In this document: positions 45,592-54,545 of the stretch, piece after piece
Layout of the letters: each line of letters opens with the position of its first letter
Numbering within the stretch: the first letter of the stretch is position 1
Source: Streptomyces anulatus
GTDB lineage: Bacteria > Actinomycetota > Actinomycetes > Streptomycetales > Streptomycetaceae
Assembly: GCF_014650675.1 (NCBI RefSeq)
Contig: NZ_BMVK01000002.1
Coordinates: 186,001 to 250,000 of the forward strand
Length of the DNA stretch: 64,000 nt
Reading direction: 5' to 3'
The notes under the pieces: model-generated
What the model saw: the letters and a program-made list of their open reading frames with translations, nothing else
What the model was told of the DNA's origin: nothing
Database searches by the model: none
Made by a program: the position numbers and the translations under genes

Positions 45592-47547
45592 TCAGGCGAC
45601 CTTGACCCACTTCGCCTCGGAGGGGATGCCGTCGGCGTCCGTGACGAAGAGCATGTACCAGCCGGGCGGCACCAGCGTGGGGTCGTCCGGCACGGTCACG
45701 CTCAGCTTGCCGTCCCCCTTCTTCAGGCCCAGTTCGATGGAGCGCTGCTCCACGTCGGTGGTGTGGGTGACGGCGCTCGGCCGCATCAGCCGGGCGGTGG
45801 CGATCCGGTCCGCGTCGGCGCTCTCGTACGTGACCGTCGTGCCGCGCTCGGCGGCCTCGGGGCCGTTCCCGATCACCGGGCGCTCGTCCTTGCCGCGGTG
45901 CAGGGCGGGCGGGGTGTAGACCTCCATCCGCTGCTCGAACTTGCCGAGCTTGGTGTTGTCCTTGTCGCCGTAGAGCGAGTCGGAGCCGAAGGTCGCCACC
46001 CGCCCGTCGGGCAGCAGCAGCGCCTCGGAGTGGTAGTTGCGCCCCACCGTCGGCTCGGCCGCCTCCTTGAACGTGTTGGTCTTCGGGTCGTAGGACTGCG
46101 CCTTCAGGATGTTGCTGGCCCCGCGGCCCCGGTAGTCCTCGGATCCGCCGCTGGTGAAGACGGTGTCGTCGGGCATGATCACGCTGTTCAGATAGCGGGT
46201 GCCCTGCGGCAGGTCGGGGCCGGGCTCGAAGGCCGGGCTGTCCTGCTTGAGGTCGATGACCGCCGTGCGGGCGGTGGACTTCTTGGACTCGCCGACCCCG
46301 CCGCCGCCGAGCACCATCACCTTCTGGTCCTGCACGGGCGGCAGCAGCAGCGAGGCCGCCGTCTCCAGCTCGTCGGTGTCGGTCAGTCCGGGCACCTTGG
46401 TGAAGGTGTTCTTCTTGATGTCCCAGATCCCGGGCTCGCGCCCCTTGTCCGCCGGGCCGTAACCGGCGTTGGCGCCGGGGTAGAAGAGCTTGCCGCCCTT
46501 GGTCAGGAAGAGCGCCGGGTAGGTCGGGAAGTAGTGGAAGGGGCCCTTGGTCCACTTCTTCGTCTTCGGGTCGTAGATCTCGTTGTCTCCCGGGAGGATC
46601 GCGCCGACGTCGTCGAGGCCGGAGACGGCGAGCACCCTGCCGTCCTCCAGACCGACGAGCGTCGGATACCAGCGGGCCTCCTTCATCGGGTCGACCTTGA
46701 TGTACTTCTCCGCCGTCGGGTCGAACTCGTAGGCGGCGCGGATCCCCTGGAAGTCCTGCTTGTCCATGGTGATCTTCTCGGCGAGGCCGTAGGAGTTGTC
46801 GGCTTCCTTGCCCTTCAGCCCGACGATCTCGTACTGGGCGGCGTCCGTCGCCACCGCCTCGGGGCCGTCGTCCGCCGCCTCGACGAAGACCCGCTGCTCG
46901 GCGGCGGTCACCTTGGTCTTCCACGGCTTCATCTGGCCGCTCTTGAAGTAGTCGACCTCGAACTCGCGCTTGGCCTTGGGGACGGTGACGTCGAACTTGG
47001 CCACGTACTCGACTCCGGAGGGCGAGCGGAAGACCGTGCCCTTCTTGAGCTTCAGCGGTTTGTCGGGGTTCTCGTTCTTGACCCGCATACCGCCGCCGGC
47101 CCGCTTCACCTTGTCGTCGAGCACCTCGTAGCGGGCGGTGCCGCCCGCGATCAGGAGGCGGCCGTCGGGGAGCTGGGCGTGGCCGCCGCAGAAGAAGTCC
47201 TCGGGGGTGGGGATCTTCTGGAAGGTGTTCTCGGCCGGGTCCCACAGGACCGTGTCGAAGGTGCCCGCGTCGAAGTTCTTCTCGTCGTTGCCGGAGCCCG
47301 CGACGATCAGCACCTTCCCGGTGTGCAGGAGCGCCGCGTGGATCGCGTTGGTCCGGTACTCCTTCGGAATGTTCACGCGCTCCCAGGAGCCGTACTCCGC
47401 CTTGTACTCCGGCTGGTCGATCTTGTACGCGTGGTACCTGTCCTCGGCGAAGGACAGGGCCGCTGGAGCGTTCAGCCCGGCGAGCAGCACCACCGCGCCG
47501 CCTCCCAGGAGCGTCTTCCTCATCTGCTTCGAGGGCCGGTAGGCCAT
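45592..47547 (-). CDS. glxA: GlxA mononuclear copper radical oxidase (galactose oxidase-like)
   Basis: 651 residues. A signal or anchor region (9-33) precedes a seven-bladed Kelch propeller and a C-terminal immunoglobulin-like domain. By alignment with galactose oxidase the copper site is C120 (DFFCGGH), cross-linked to Y294 (ARWYPTL), with Y505-H506 (RNYHSEA) as axial Tyr and ligand His, and H595 (AVTHTTDVEQR). All are present. GlxA acts outside the membrane in making the beta-glucan at hyphal tips and is needed for tip deposition and morphology in S. lividans. The ATG is 3 bases downstream of the cslA stop, so expression is coupled. Confidence 0.94.
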   Translation of the reverse strand: MAYRPSKQMRKTLLGGGAVVLLAGLNAPAALSFAEDRYHAYKIDQPEYKAEYGSWERVNIPKEYRTNAIHAALLHTGKVLIVAGSGNDEKNFDAGTFDTVLWDPAENTFQKIPTPEDFFCGGHAQLPDGRLLIAGGTARYEVLDDKVKRAGGGMRVKNENPDKPLKLKKGTVFRSPSGVEYVAKFDVTVPKAKREFEVDYFKSGQMKPWKTKVTAAEQRVFVEAADDGPEAVATDAAQYEIVGLKGKEADNSYGLAEKITMDKQDFQGIRAAYEFDPTAEKYIKVDPMKEARWYPTLVGLEDGRVLAVSGLDDVGAILPGDNEIYDPKTKKWTKGPFHYFPTYPALFLTKGGKLFYPGANAGYGPADKGREPGIWDIKKNTFTKVPGLTDTDELETAASLLLPPVQDQKVMVLGGGGVGESKKSTARTAVIDLKQDSPAFEPGPDLPQGTRYLNSVIMPDDTVFTSGGSEDYRGRGASNILKAQSYDPKTNTFKEAAEPTVGRNYHSEALLLPDGRVATFGSDSLYGDKDNTKLGKFEQRMEVYTPPALHRGKDERPVIGNGPEAAERGTTVTYESADADRIATARLMRPSAVTHTTDVEQRSIELGLKKGDGKLSVTVPDDPTLVPPGWYMLFVTDADGIPSEAKWVKVA

Positions 47548-47550
47548 GGG

Positions 47551-49395
47551 TCAGTTCCCTCCTGCGGTGGTGGTGGCGGTGGTGCCGGCGCTCGCCGCGG
47601 TGGTCGCCGACGGGGTGGGGCCGGTGGCGTAGACCGGCTCGGGCGGCGGGGGCGACGGGACGGGGACGGCGCGCGCGGTCTCGGCGCGCTTGTCCTGCCG
47701 GACGGTCCAGGCCCAGACGGCGACCGGGGAGAGGGATATCGCCAGACCCAGCGCCGCCCAGGTCCGCATCGCCACATGGGTGTGGTCCAGGTACACCGAC
47801 GCGGCGAGCGAGGAGAGCAGGACCGCCGCCCAGGAGAGGTGGATACGAAAGGTGAGCAGCCGGTCCGGGGAGGCCTGGCCGCCCTTGGGCGTGACGACGA
47901 ACCGGCCGTCGGTGCGCAGCACGGCCGAGCCCAGCGACTTCAGGTAGATCGGGGCGGAGAGCGCGGACATGGCCATGCCGGCGAGGCCACCGGAACCCTC
48001 GGGCTCGTGCGGGGAGACGTTGTGCCGGCGGTTCCAGAGGTAGAGCCCGATCTGGAGGGCGGCGGCGTCGCTGTAGAGCATCAGCCAGATGGAGGCGGCG
48101 ACCTGGGTGCCGGACGCCCCGAACCAGAGGAACAGCACACAGCTGAGGACGCCGAGCAGCCAGTTGACCGCGGTCATCGGGTAGTAGACGAGCATCAGCG
48201 TGTAGCTGAGGAGGCGGCCGGGGGGCACCCGGAACAGCGCCTTGCCGTACTGCTTGAACAGCGTCTCGTACGTTCCCCGGGACCAGCGCAGCTGCTGGGT
48301 GAAGAAGTCCGTCCAGGAGGCGGGGCCCTCGCCCACGGCCAGCACGTCGGGGGTGTAGACGGAGCGCCAGTAGTGTCCGGTGCGCGGGTTGCGGCGGCGG
48401 TGGATCTCGAAGCCGGTGGCCATGTCCTCGGTGATCGAGTCGTACAGGCCGCCGACCTGCCGCAGCGCGGCGATGCGCACGACGTTGTTGGTGCCGACGA
48501 ACATCGGGGCGCCGTAGCGGTTGCCCGCGCGCTGGATCAGGGCGTGGAAGAGGAACTGCTGCGACTCGGCGGCCTTGGTGACGGCCGAGTCGTAGTTCCC
48601 GTAGACCTGCGGTCCGACGACGAAGGCGACGTCCGGGTCGCGGAAGTAGCCCATCATCCGCTCCAGGAAGTTGGGCATGGGCACGTGGTCGGTGTCGACG
48701 GAGGCGAAGAAGTCGTAGTCGCCGCCGTGCAGGGCGATCCAGGCGTTGTAGTTGCCGTGCTTCGTCTTCGCCTTGTGGACGCCCTTGTCACGGTTCCACT
48801 CGGGGACCCCGCGCCGGGTGAAGTGGTGGACGCCCAGCTCGGCGCAGAGCATCCGGGCCCCGGGGTCGTCGCCCTCGTCGAGCAGCCAGACGTCCAGCGG
48901 GCCGGAGTGCTTCAGGCGTACGGCGCCCTTGAGGGTGGCGCGGACCATGGAGAGCGGTTCCTTGCCGGGGACGTACGTGGTCAGGAAGGCGACCTTGGTG
49001 CCGGGCTCGGGCGTCACGGGGACCGGGTCCCGCGCGACGAGCGTGGCGTGCGCGATGGAGACCACGTTGACCAGCATGAACAGCTCGATCAGGGCGATCG
49101 ACACCAGCATCACGGTGTCGGCGACGACCAGCCAGCGCTCCCCGTTCTCCCGCTCGGTCCAGTGCGTGGGCCAGACCAGGTACAGCAGGAGGATCCCGGT
49201 GAGCACCGGGGCCAGGGTCATCAGCAGGACGGCTCTTATTCGGTGCTTCTCCGTCGAGAGCAGGCTCTTGTACCGCACCCGGTACCCCGTCGGTTCCGGC
49301 TCCGTGAGCGGACCCGCGAGCCGGCTGTAGGTGTCGTAGTCGTAGCCCTCCGACCGCACCGTGCCTCCCACTGTCGAACGGGTTGATATCCCCAC
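47551..49395 (-). CDS. cslA: Cellulose synthase-like protein CslA
   Basis: 614 residues, a membrane GT2 synthase. The catalytic set is D173 (LLDEGDD), DTD 234-236, TED with D324, and QQLRW 367-371. Two N-terminal and about five C-terminal hydrophobic segments flank the catalytic domain; a Thr/Ala/Pro tail ends it. It makes a beta-glucan at the growing hyphal tip together with GlxA and is reported to associate with DivIVA. The GTG at 49395 has no good ribosome binding site; a GTG at 49359 (VRSEGYDYD) behind GGGAGG is a strong alternative giving 602 residues. Confidence 0.93.
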   Translation of the reverse strand: MGISTRSTVGGTVRSEGYDYDTYSRLAGPLTEPEPTGYRVRYKSLLSTEKHRIRAVLLMTLAPVLTGILLLYLVWPTHWTERENGERWLVVADTVMLVSIALIELFMLVNVVSIAHATLVARDPVPVTPEPGTKVAFLTTYVPGKEPLSMVRATLKGAVRLKHSGPLDVWLLDEGDDPGARMLCAELGVHHFTRRGVPEWNRDKGVHKAKTKHGNYNAWIALHGGDYDFFASVDTDHVPMPNFLERMMGYFRDPDVAFVVGPQVYGNYDSAVTKAAESQQFLFHALIQRAGNRYGAPMFVGTNNVVRIAALRQVGGLYDSITEDMATGFEIHRRRNPRTGHYWRSVYTPDVLAVGEGPASWTDFFTQQLRWSRGTYETLFKQYGKALFRVPPGRLLSYTLMLVYYPMTAVNWLLGVLSCVLFLWFGASGTQVAASIWLMLYSDAAALQIGLYLWNRRHNVSPHEPEGSGGLAGMAMSALSAPIYLKSLGSAVLRTDGRFVVTPKGGQASPDRLLTFRIHLSWAAVLLSSLAASVYLDHTHVAMRTWAALGLAISLSPVAVWAWTVRQDKRAETARAVPVPSPPPPEPVYATGPTPSATTAASAGTTATTTAGGN

Positions 49396-49461
49396 AGAAG
49401 GGGACGGCTAACGGTGTGTCGACTTGGCAGGTCCGAGTGAGCGGTTTTGGATCCGGAACCG

Positions 49462-49497
49462 GAAAAGCCCCCGGCCGTGTGGCGGCGGGGGCTTTTC
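49462..49497. terminator. Terminator near thiamine-binding gene
   Basis: A perfect 12-bp stem GAAAAGCCCCCG/CGGGGGCTTTTC (49462-49473, 49486-49497) with a 12-base loop, 51 bases past the stop at 49549 on the minus strand and upstream of cslA. The A/T runs at the base suit termination in either direction. Confidence 0.75.
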
Positions 49498-49548
49498 GGG
49501 TGAACGCGGTGAACGCGGGACGTCCTGTGCGGACGGTGCGTCAGGAGG

Positions 49549-49845
49549 TCAGGCGCCCCCGAGGTGCCGCTCCACGGTCTCGACCTTGGAGGTCAGGCCG
49601 TCGGTGACACCGGGCCGGATGTCGGCCTTCAGCACCAGGGAGACGCGGCCGGCGCGGGCCTCGACGGCGGCCACGGCACGCTTGACGACGTCCATGACCT
49701 CGTCCCACTCCCCCTCGATGGAGGTGAACATGGCGTCGGTGCGGTTGGGGAGACCGGACGCGCGGACGACCCTCACGGCGTCGGCGACGTACTCCCCGAC
49801 GTCCTCGCCGACACCGAGCGGGGAGACGGAGAACGCGACGATCAT
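49549..49845 (-). CDS. MTH1187/YkoF-type thiamine-binding protein
   Basis: 98 residues: [32 protein letters not shown], then [25 protein letters not shown] and [13 protein letters not shown]. This is the ferredoxin-fold family whose members bind thiamine or related pyrimidines as oligomers. No signal peptide is seen, so it is cytoplasmic. The ATG overlaps the stop of the DUF3817 gene by 4 bases. This coupling is the only contextual clue and might mean a membrane/soluble pair. Confidence 0.85.
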   Translation of the reverse strand: MIVAFSVSPLGVGEDVGEYVADAVRVVRASGLPNRTDAMFTSIEGEWDEVMDVVKRAVAAVEARAGRVSLVLKADIRPGVTDGLTSKVETVERHLGGA

Positions 49846-50192
49846 GCGCTGACCGTGCCCTCGCGGCGGGCGCGGGCGGCGATGACGCCGTCGGCCTCGT
49901 ACTGCTTGAGGAGCTTGTCGCCGTAGAGCCCGCCGAAGGGGATCAGGGACAGGACGAAGAAGAGGGCGACGCGCTTGAGCGGCCACTTGGCCTTCATCCA
50001 CACGTCGAGCAGGAACACGGCGTAGATCACGAAGAGCACGCCGTGGATCATGCCGAGCGGCATCATCAGGAAGTCGATGTCCGAGACGCGGCTGAGGACC
50101 GAGCCGAAGAGGATCAGGGCGGGGAAGGACAGCGCCTCGGGAATCGAGATGAGGCGCAGCCGGTGCAGGGCGGAAGCGGTCTTGATGTCCAC
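49842..50192 (-). CDS. DUF3817 integral membrane protein (second copy)
   Basis: 116 residues with three hydrophobic segments: [18 protein letters not shown], the [18 protein letters not shown] block, and [17 protein letters not shown]. The DUF3817 core HGxxFxxY and MKAKWP are shared with the protein encoded at 40977-41303. The GTG at 50192 was chosen for GAAGGTG upstream; an upstream frame lacks membrane character. It is translationally coupled to the thiamine-binding protein gene. Confidence 0.85.
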   Translation of the reverse strand: MDIKTASALHRLRLISIPEALSFPALILFGSVLSRVSDIDFLMMPLGMIHGVLFVIYAVFLLDVWMKAKWPLKRVALFFVLSLIPFGGLYGDKLLKQYEADGVIAARARREGTVSA

Positions 50193-50408
50193 AGGGGCAC
50201 CTTCGGTGGGAGGGTCGCGAGGGCTTGTGAACCGAGGCACAAGCCGCCCCCATTGTGGCATCGCGCCGGGGCGCGCCCGGCGGCGGGGGCCGCCCCGTCC
50301 GCCGGTGCGCGTATCGCCGCATATCAGGGCCGGTCCGCGTGCGCATCAGGGACGTAACGGTTCCGGAGCCTCTGGCCGGGGCGCGGCGCGGACGGCTACC
50401 TTCGTCGC

Positions 50409-51047
50409 GTGGCGATGTTCCGACTCCAAGGCAGCAAGACGCTCGCCGTCGATCTGACGGGCGATGCCGTCAAGGCGAAGAACGGCTCGATGGTCGCGTA
50501 CGACGGCCGGATGACCTTCAAGAAGATGTCCGGCGGCGGCGAGGGCCTGCGCGGCATGGTGACCCGCCGGCTGGCCGGTGAGCAGATGACGGTGATGGAG
50601 GTGTCCGGGCAGGGCACCTGCTACTTCGCCGACCGGGCGAGCGAGATCAACCTGGTCTCGCTGCACGGCGACACCCTCTATGTGGAGGCGAGCAATCTGC
50701 TGGCCACCGACGCCGGGCTGCGCACGGGCACCACGTTCACGGGGCTGCGCGGCGGGGCGAGCGGCAACGGCCTGTTCACCACCACGGTGGAGGGCACCGG
50801 GCAGGCGGCGATCCTGTCGGACGGCACGGCGGTCCTGCTGCGGGTGTCCCCGCAGTATCCGCTGATGGTCGACCCCGGGGCGTACATCGCCCACCAGGGC
50901 AGGCTGCAGCAGAACTTCCAGGCGGGGGTGAACTTCCGGACGCTGATGGGCGAGGGCTCCGGCGAGGCGTTCCAGATCCGCTTCGAGGGCGACGGCCTGG
51001 TCTATGTGCAGCCGAGCGAGCGCAACACCGTCGGGGGCGATGTCTGA
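50409..51047 (+). CDS. AIM24 family protein (first of three)
   Basis: 212 residues. It has the repetitive beta pattern of the AIM24/TIGR00266 family: [83 protein letters not shown] and [15 protein letters not shown]. It is cytoplasmic by the lack of signal peptide. AIM24 is a mitochondrial organising protein in yeast; bacterial roles are unknown. The GTG at 50409 follows TACCTT by 6-7 bases, suggesting a leaderless start; an ATG two codons later is possible. The stop shares one base with the next start (TGATG). Confidence 0.85.
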   Translation: MAMFRLQGSKTLAVDLTGDAVKAKNGSMVAYDGRMTFKKMSGGGEGLRGMVTRRLAGEQMTVMEVSGQGTCYFADRASEINLVSLHGDTLYVEASNLLATDAGLRTGTTFTGLRGGASGNGLFTTTVEGTGQAAILSDGTAVLLRVSPQYPLMVDPGAYIAHQGRLQQNFQAGVNFRTLMGEGSGEAFQIRFEGDGLVYVQPSERNTVGGDV

Positions 51048-51697
51048 TGCCGTTCCGGGAGATCAACTCCAAGATGGTCGAGGCCACCCTGGCCCCGGGC
51101 CAGAAGCTGTTCAGCCAGCGCGGCGCGATGCTGGCGTACCGGGGCGAGGTGTCCTTCACCCCGAACATCCAGGGCGGCCAGGGCGGCGTCGCGTCGATGA
51201 TCGGCCGCCGGGTGGCGGGCGAGTCGACGCCGCTGATGACGGTCGAGGGCTCGGGCACGGTGATGTTCGGCCACGGCGGCCACCACATCCAGGTGATCGA
51301 GCTGGCGGGCGACACCCTGTACGTGGAGGCCGACCGGCTGCTCGCGTTCGACGGGACGCTCCAGCAGGGCACGATGTTCATGGGCTCGCAGGGCGGGGTG
51401 ATGGGCATGGTGCGCGGCCAGGTGACCGGCCAGGGCCTGTTCACCACCACCCTCAAGGGGCACGGCGCGGTCGCGGTGATGGCGCACGGCGGGGTCATCG
51501 AACTGCCGATCACGCCGGGCCGGGACGTCCATGTGGACCCGCAGGCCTACGTCGCCCACCACGGCGAGGTCCGGAACAAGCTGTCCACGGCGGTCGGCTG
51601 GCGGGACATGGTGGGGCGGGGCTCCGGCGAGGCGTTCCAGCTGGAGCTGAGCGGCAGTGGTGCGGTGTACGTCCAGGCGTCGGAGGAGAAGCTGTGA
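51047..51697 (+). CDS. AIM24 family protein (second of three)
   Basis: 216 residues, clearly paralogous to the first: [75 protein letters not shown] and VHVDPQAYVAHHG. Gly/His-rich loops (FGHGGHHIQ) differ from the first copy and might bind metal; this is speculation. Translation is coupled on both sides, by one base to the first gene and by GTGA to the third. Confidence 0.85.
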   Translation: MPFREINSKMVEATLAPGQKLFSQRGAMLAYRGEVSFTPNIQGGQGGVASMIGRRVAGESTPLMTVEGSGTVMFGHGGHHIQVIELAGDTLYVEADRLLAFDGTLQQGTMFMGSQGGVMGMVRGQVTGQGLFTTTLKGHGAVAVMAHGGVIELPITPGRDVHVDPQAYVAHHGEVRNKLSTAVGWRDMVGRGSGEAFQLELSGSGAVYVQASEEKL

Positions 51698-52458
51698 GCA
51701 CGCCCGTGGTCCTCGACCCGATGACGCTGCCGTCGGACGACAACGTCAACGCGTACACCTTCTGCGTGGAGCTCAAGGGGAGCCGGTGGTTCCTGCAGAA
51801 GGGCAAGATGATCGCCTACTACGGGCAGATCCAGTTCGACGGCATCGGGCACGGCCGGTTCGAGCGGCTGGTGCGCTCCAGCTTCCATTCGCCGCTGCAC
51901 GCGAGCGACTGGGTGGTGGCCGAGGGCAGCGGGAAGATGCTGCTGGCGGACCGCGCGTTCGATGTGAACTCCTTCGACCTGGAGGACGGGAACCTCACCA
52001 TCCGCTCCGGGAACCTGCTGGCGTACCAGCCGACGATGGCGCTGAAGCAGTCGATCGTGCCGGGGTTCGTGACGTTGATCGGCACGGGGAAGTTCGTGGC
52101 CGCGTCGAACGGCCCGGTGGTGTTCATGGAGCCGCCGCTGCGGGTGGATCCGCAGGCGCTGGTGGGCTGGGCCGACTGCCCCTCCCCGTGCCACCACTAC
52201 GACCACGGCTATATGACGGGCGTGATGGGCGGTATCCGGTCACTCACCGGGATCGGCGGGACGTCGGGCGAGGAGCACCAGTTCGAGTTCGTCGGGGCGG
52301 GCACGGTACTGCTCCAGTCGAGCGAGGCACTGATGGCGGAGCAGGCGGCGGGCGTCGTACCGAACGAGCCCGGCGTTCCGGGCGGCGGGGGTCAACACGG
52401 ATCCGCTCCGCGCATGCCCGGCCAGCTGGGGGACCTCCAGCGTCGCTTCGGGTTGTGA
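51694..52458 (+). CDS. AIM24 family protein (third of three, divergent member)
   Basis: 254 residues. The AIM24 core is recognisable but more diverged: FLQKGKMIAYYGQIQF, SDWVVAEGSGKMLLADRAFDV, LTIRSGNLLAYQPT, GTGKFVAASNGPVVFMEP and LRVDPQALVGWADC. A Cys/His-containing insert CPSPCHHYDHGY follows, then a Gly/Pro-rich tail of about 40 residues. Cys and His in the insert could bind a metal. The GTG at 51694 has GGAGGAG 6 bases upstream. It ends the coupled three-gene unit. Confidence 0.82.
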   Translation: MSTPVVLDPMTLPSDDNVNAYTFCVELKGSRWFLQKGKMIAYYGQIQFDGIGHGRFERLVRSSFHSPLHASDWVVAEGSGKMLLADRAFDVNSFDLEDGNLTIRSGNLLAYQPTMALKQSIVPGFVTLIGTGKFVAASNGPVVFMEPPLRVDPQALVGWADCPSPCHHYDHGYMTGVMGGIRSLTGIGGTSGEEHQFEFVGAGTVLLQSSEALMAEQAAGVVPNEPGVPGGGGQHGSAPRMPGQLGDLQRRFGL

Positions 52459-52595
52459 GCGGTAGTCTGCGGAGTGTGACGTCGAACGTCTGCGCCCAGC
52501 CGTCGGTGCTTGCCGAGGGGCCTGTCGGTACTCCCGCGGGCCGGGGGTGCCGGTCGTCACACTCCCCCATTTCGTCCGGCTTTCAACTTCTTAGG

Positions 52596-52612
52596 TAGAA
52601 TCCATATATGGA
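52596..52612 (+). promoter_or_regulatory. MarR promoter with palindrome over the start codon
   Basis: TAGAAT (52596-52601) is a good -10, and the ATG at 52608 follows after 6 bases, so the mRNA is probably leaderless. The 12-bp palindrome TCCATATATGGA (52601-52612) overlaps the -10 end, transcription start and ATG, an ideal site for autorepression. Confidence 0.55.
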
Positions 52613-53084
52613 GACCGAGACGGCCACCCGCTGGCTGAGCGACACGGAGCAGTGCGCCTGGCGCACCCACCTGGACGTCAGCAGACTGCTGATGCACCAA
52701 CTGGAGAAGGACCTCCAGCCGTTCGGCCTGACCATGAACGACTACGAGATCCTGGTCAACCTCTCCGAATCGGACGACCAGCGCATGCGGATGAGCGACC
52801 TCGCCGCCGCCACTCTCCAGTCCAAGAGCCGGCTCTCGCACCAGATCACCCGTATGGAGACCGCCGGGCTGGTCCGCCGCACCCACTGCGAGTCGGACCG
52901 GCGCGGACTGTTCGCCGTCCTCACCGAGCACGGCGCGGAGACCATGCGCAAGGTCGCCCCGCACCACGTCGCATCGGTGCGGCAGCACTTCATGGACCTG
53001 CTGTCCCCCGAGGCGCTCGCCGACCTGCACGCGGCGCTGACCCCGATCGCGGAACACCTGCGCGGCAAGCGCGGCAAGCTGTAG
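52608..53084 (+). CDS. MarR family transcriptional regulator
   Basis: 158 residues with a winged helix: LTMNDYEILVNLSESDDQRMRMSDLAAATLQSKSRLSHQITRMETAGLVRRTHCESDRRGLFAVLTEHG (about 41-110). A single Cys in the wing (HCESDRRG) might be oxidation-sensitive; this is inference. The start at 52608 is set by the -10 immediately upstream. It converges with the histidine kinase gene (12 bases between stops) with no terminator seen. Confidence 0.92.
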   Translation: METETATRWLSDTEQCAWRTHLDVSRLLMHQLEKDLQPFGLTMNDYEILVNLSESDDQRMRMSDLAAATLQSKSRLSHQITRMETAGLVRRTHCESDRRGLFAVLTEHGAETMRKVAPHHVASVRQHFMDLLSPEALADLHAALTPIAEHLRGKRGKL

Positions 53085-53096
53085 GTCCCGGGGCCG

Positions 53097-54545
53097 TCAG
53101 GCGGAGCGGGGCAGCCAGAGCCGGAAGGCCGCACCGCCCTCGGCCGCCCGGTCCACCGTCAGCGTCCCGCCATGGCGCGAGGCGACGTCCCGGGCGATGG
53201 CCAGGCCCAGACCCGCGCCGCCGTCGTCCCGGCTGCGGGCGTCGTCGAGCCGGACGAACCGTTCGAAGATCCGCTCCCGCTCGTCCTCGGGAACGCCCGC
53301 CCCGTCGTCCCTGACCTCCACCCGCACGCCGCGCCCGTCGGCCGCCACCGACACCGCGACGCTCCCCTCGGCGTGCCGCTGGGCGTTGTCCAGCAGATTG
53401 CCGATCACCCGGGACAGCTGCCCGCGCGACCCGTTCACCTCGAACGCACCGCCCTGCGGCACCTCGACGCTCACCGCGATCCGGTCCCCGGTCCGCTGCG
53501 ACACCTCCTCCCGCACCAGCGCGCCCAGCTCCACCGTCGCGCTGCCGGGCTTCTCCCCCGCGTCCAGCCGGGCCAGCAGCAGCAGATCCGCCGCCAGCAC
53601 CTGGAGCCGTACGGTGTCGGCGACCGCGCCCGGGAGGTCCAGCAGCTCCGGATGGGCCTCGGCCACCTCCAGCTGGGTGCGCAGCGAGGCGATCGGGGAG
53701 CGCAGCTCGTGCGAGGCGTCCGCGACGAACCGCCGCTGGCGCTCCACGGACGCCTCCAGGACCGTGAGCGTCTCGTTCGTCGTCCGGGCCAGCGCCGCGA
53801 TCTCGTCCCGCGAACCGGGCTCCGGCACCCGGCGGGCCAGGTCCTCGGAGGCGGTGATCGCCGCCATCTCACGGCGGATGCCCTCGACCGGCCGCAGGGC
53901 CCGGCGGGTCACCAGCCATGTCACCCCGGCGACGACCACCAGGAGCAGCGGCAGCCCGGTGAGCATCGCCCCGCGCACCGTGTTCACCGCCTCCTGCTCG
54001 GCGGCGAGCGGTGCGCCCGCGTACACGGTCAGCGTGACCCCGTCGGGGGTGGTCGCCTCGACGGCGGCGAAACGGTAGTCCGCGGTGGTGCCGTCGACGG
54101 TGGCGGTGCCGTCGGAGAAGTCCGGGTCGTCGGAGGAGACCTCGCCCCGGCCGGGGCGGCTGCCGTCATCGTCGTCGTCGGCATCGTCGTCGTCCCCGTC
54201 GCCGGGCGACGGGGAGGCCCCCGCCGAGGCCGAGGGCGCCGGGGTGACACCGCTCGTGCCGGTGCCGGTGATGGCCCGCAGGTCCTTGGAGACGACGACG
54301 GCCCGGCCCTCCTCGTCGGTCACCTGGACCGGGTGGTCCTCCTCGTCGTCCAGTTCCAGTTCGTCGTACGGGGTGCCCGTGGCCAGCTGCCCGGCCACCT
54401 CACGGGCCGCCACCTCGGCCTGGAGGTCCGCCTGGTCGATCAGGTTGGCCCGCAGGACCAGGAGCACGGCGAGGCCGGCCGCCACCAGGGCGACGGCGAC
54501 GACCAGGGTGGCCCCGATGGCGGCCCTGGCCCGTACGGACCTCAC
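53097..54545 (-). CDS. Sensor histidine kinase with Asp-rich extracytoplasmic domain
   Basis: 482 residues. TM1 is about 11-33 and TM2 about 194-213. The sensor domain between them contains an acidic DEEDH-type patch (66-71) and an Asp run at 116-127 (11 Asp in 12 positions), flanked by Ser/Pro linker. HAMP (214-266) precedes HisKA with phosphoacceptor H279 (ADASHELRSPIASL), the N-box NLLDNAQRH and GAGLGLAIARD. It should be membrane bound and phosphorylate the regulator encoded just upstream. The GTG overlaps the regulator stop by 4 bases. The Asp run suggests sensing of divalent or other cations, or of a cationic peptide. Confidence 0.92.
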   Translation of the reverse strand: MRSVRARAAIGATLVVAVALVAAGLAVLLVLRANLIDQADLQAEVAAREVAGQLATGTPYDELELDDEEDHPVQVTDEEGRAVVVSKDLRAITGTGTSGVTPAPSASAGASPSPGDGDDDDADDDDDGSRPGRGEVSSDDPDFSDGTATVDGTTADYRFAAVEATTPDGVTLTVYAGAPLAAEQEAVNTVRGAMLTGLPLLLVVVAGVTWLVTRRALRPVEGIRREMAAITASEDLARRVPEPGSRDEIAALARTTNETLTVLEASVERQRRFVADASHELRSPIASLRTQLEVAEAHPELLDLPGAVADTVRLQVLAADLLLLARLDAGEKPGSATVELGALVREEVSQRTGDRIAVSVEVPQGGAFEVNGSRGQLSRVIGNLLDNAQRHAEGSVAVSVAADGRGVRVEVRDDGAGVPEDERERIFERFVRLDDARSRDDGGAGLGLAIARDVASRHGGTLTVDRAAEGGAAFRLWLPRSA

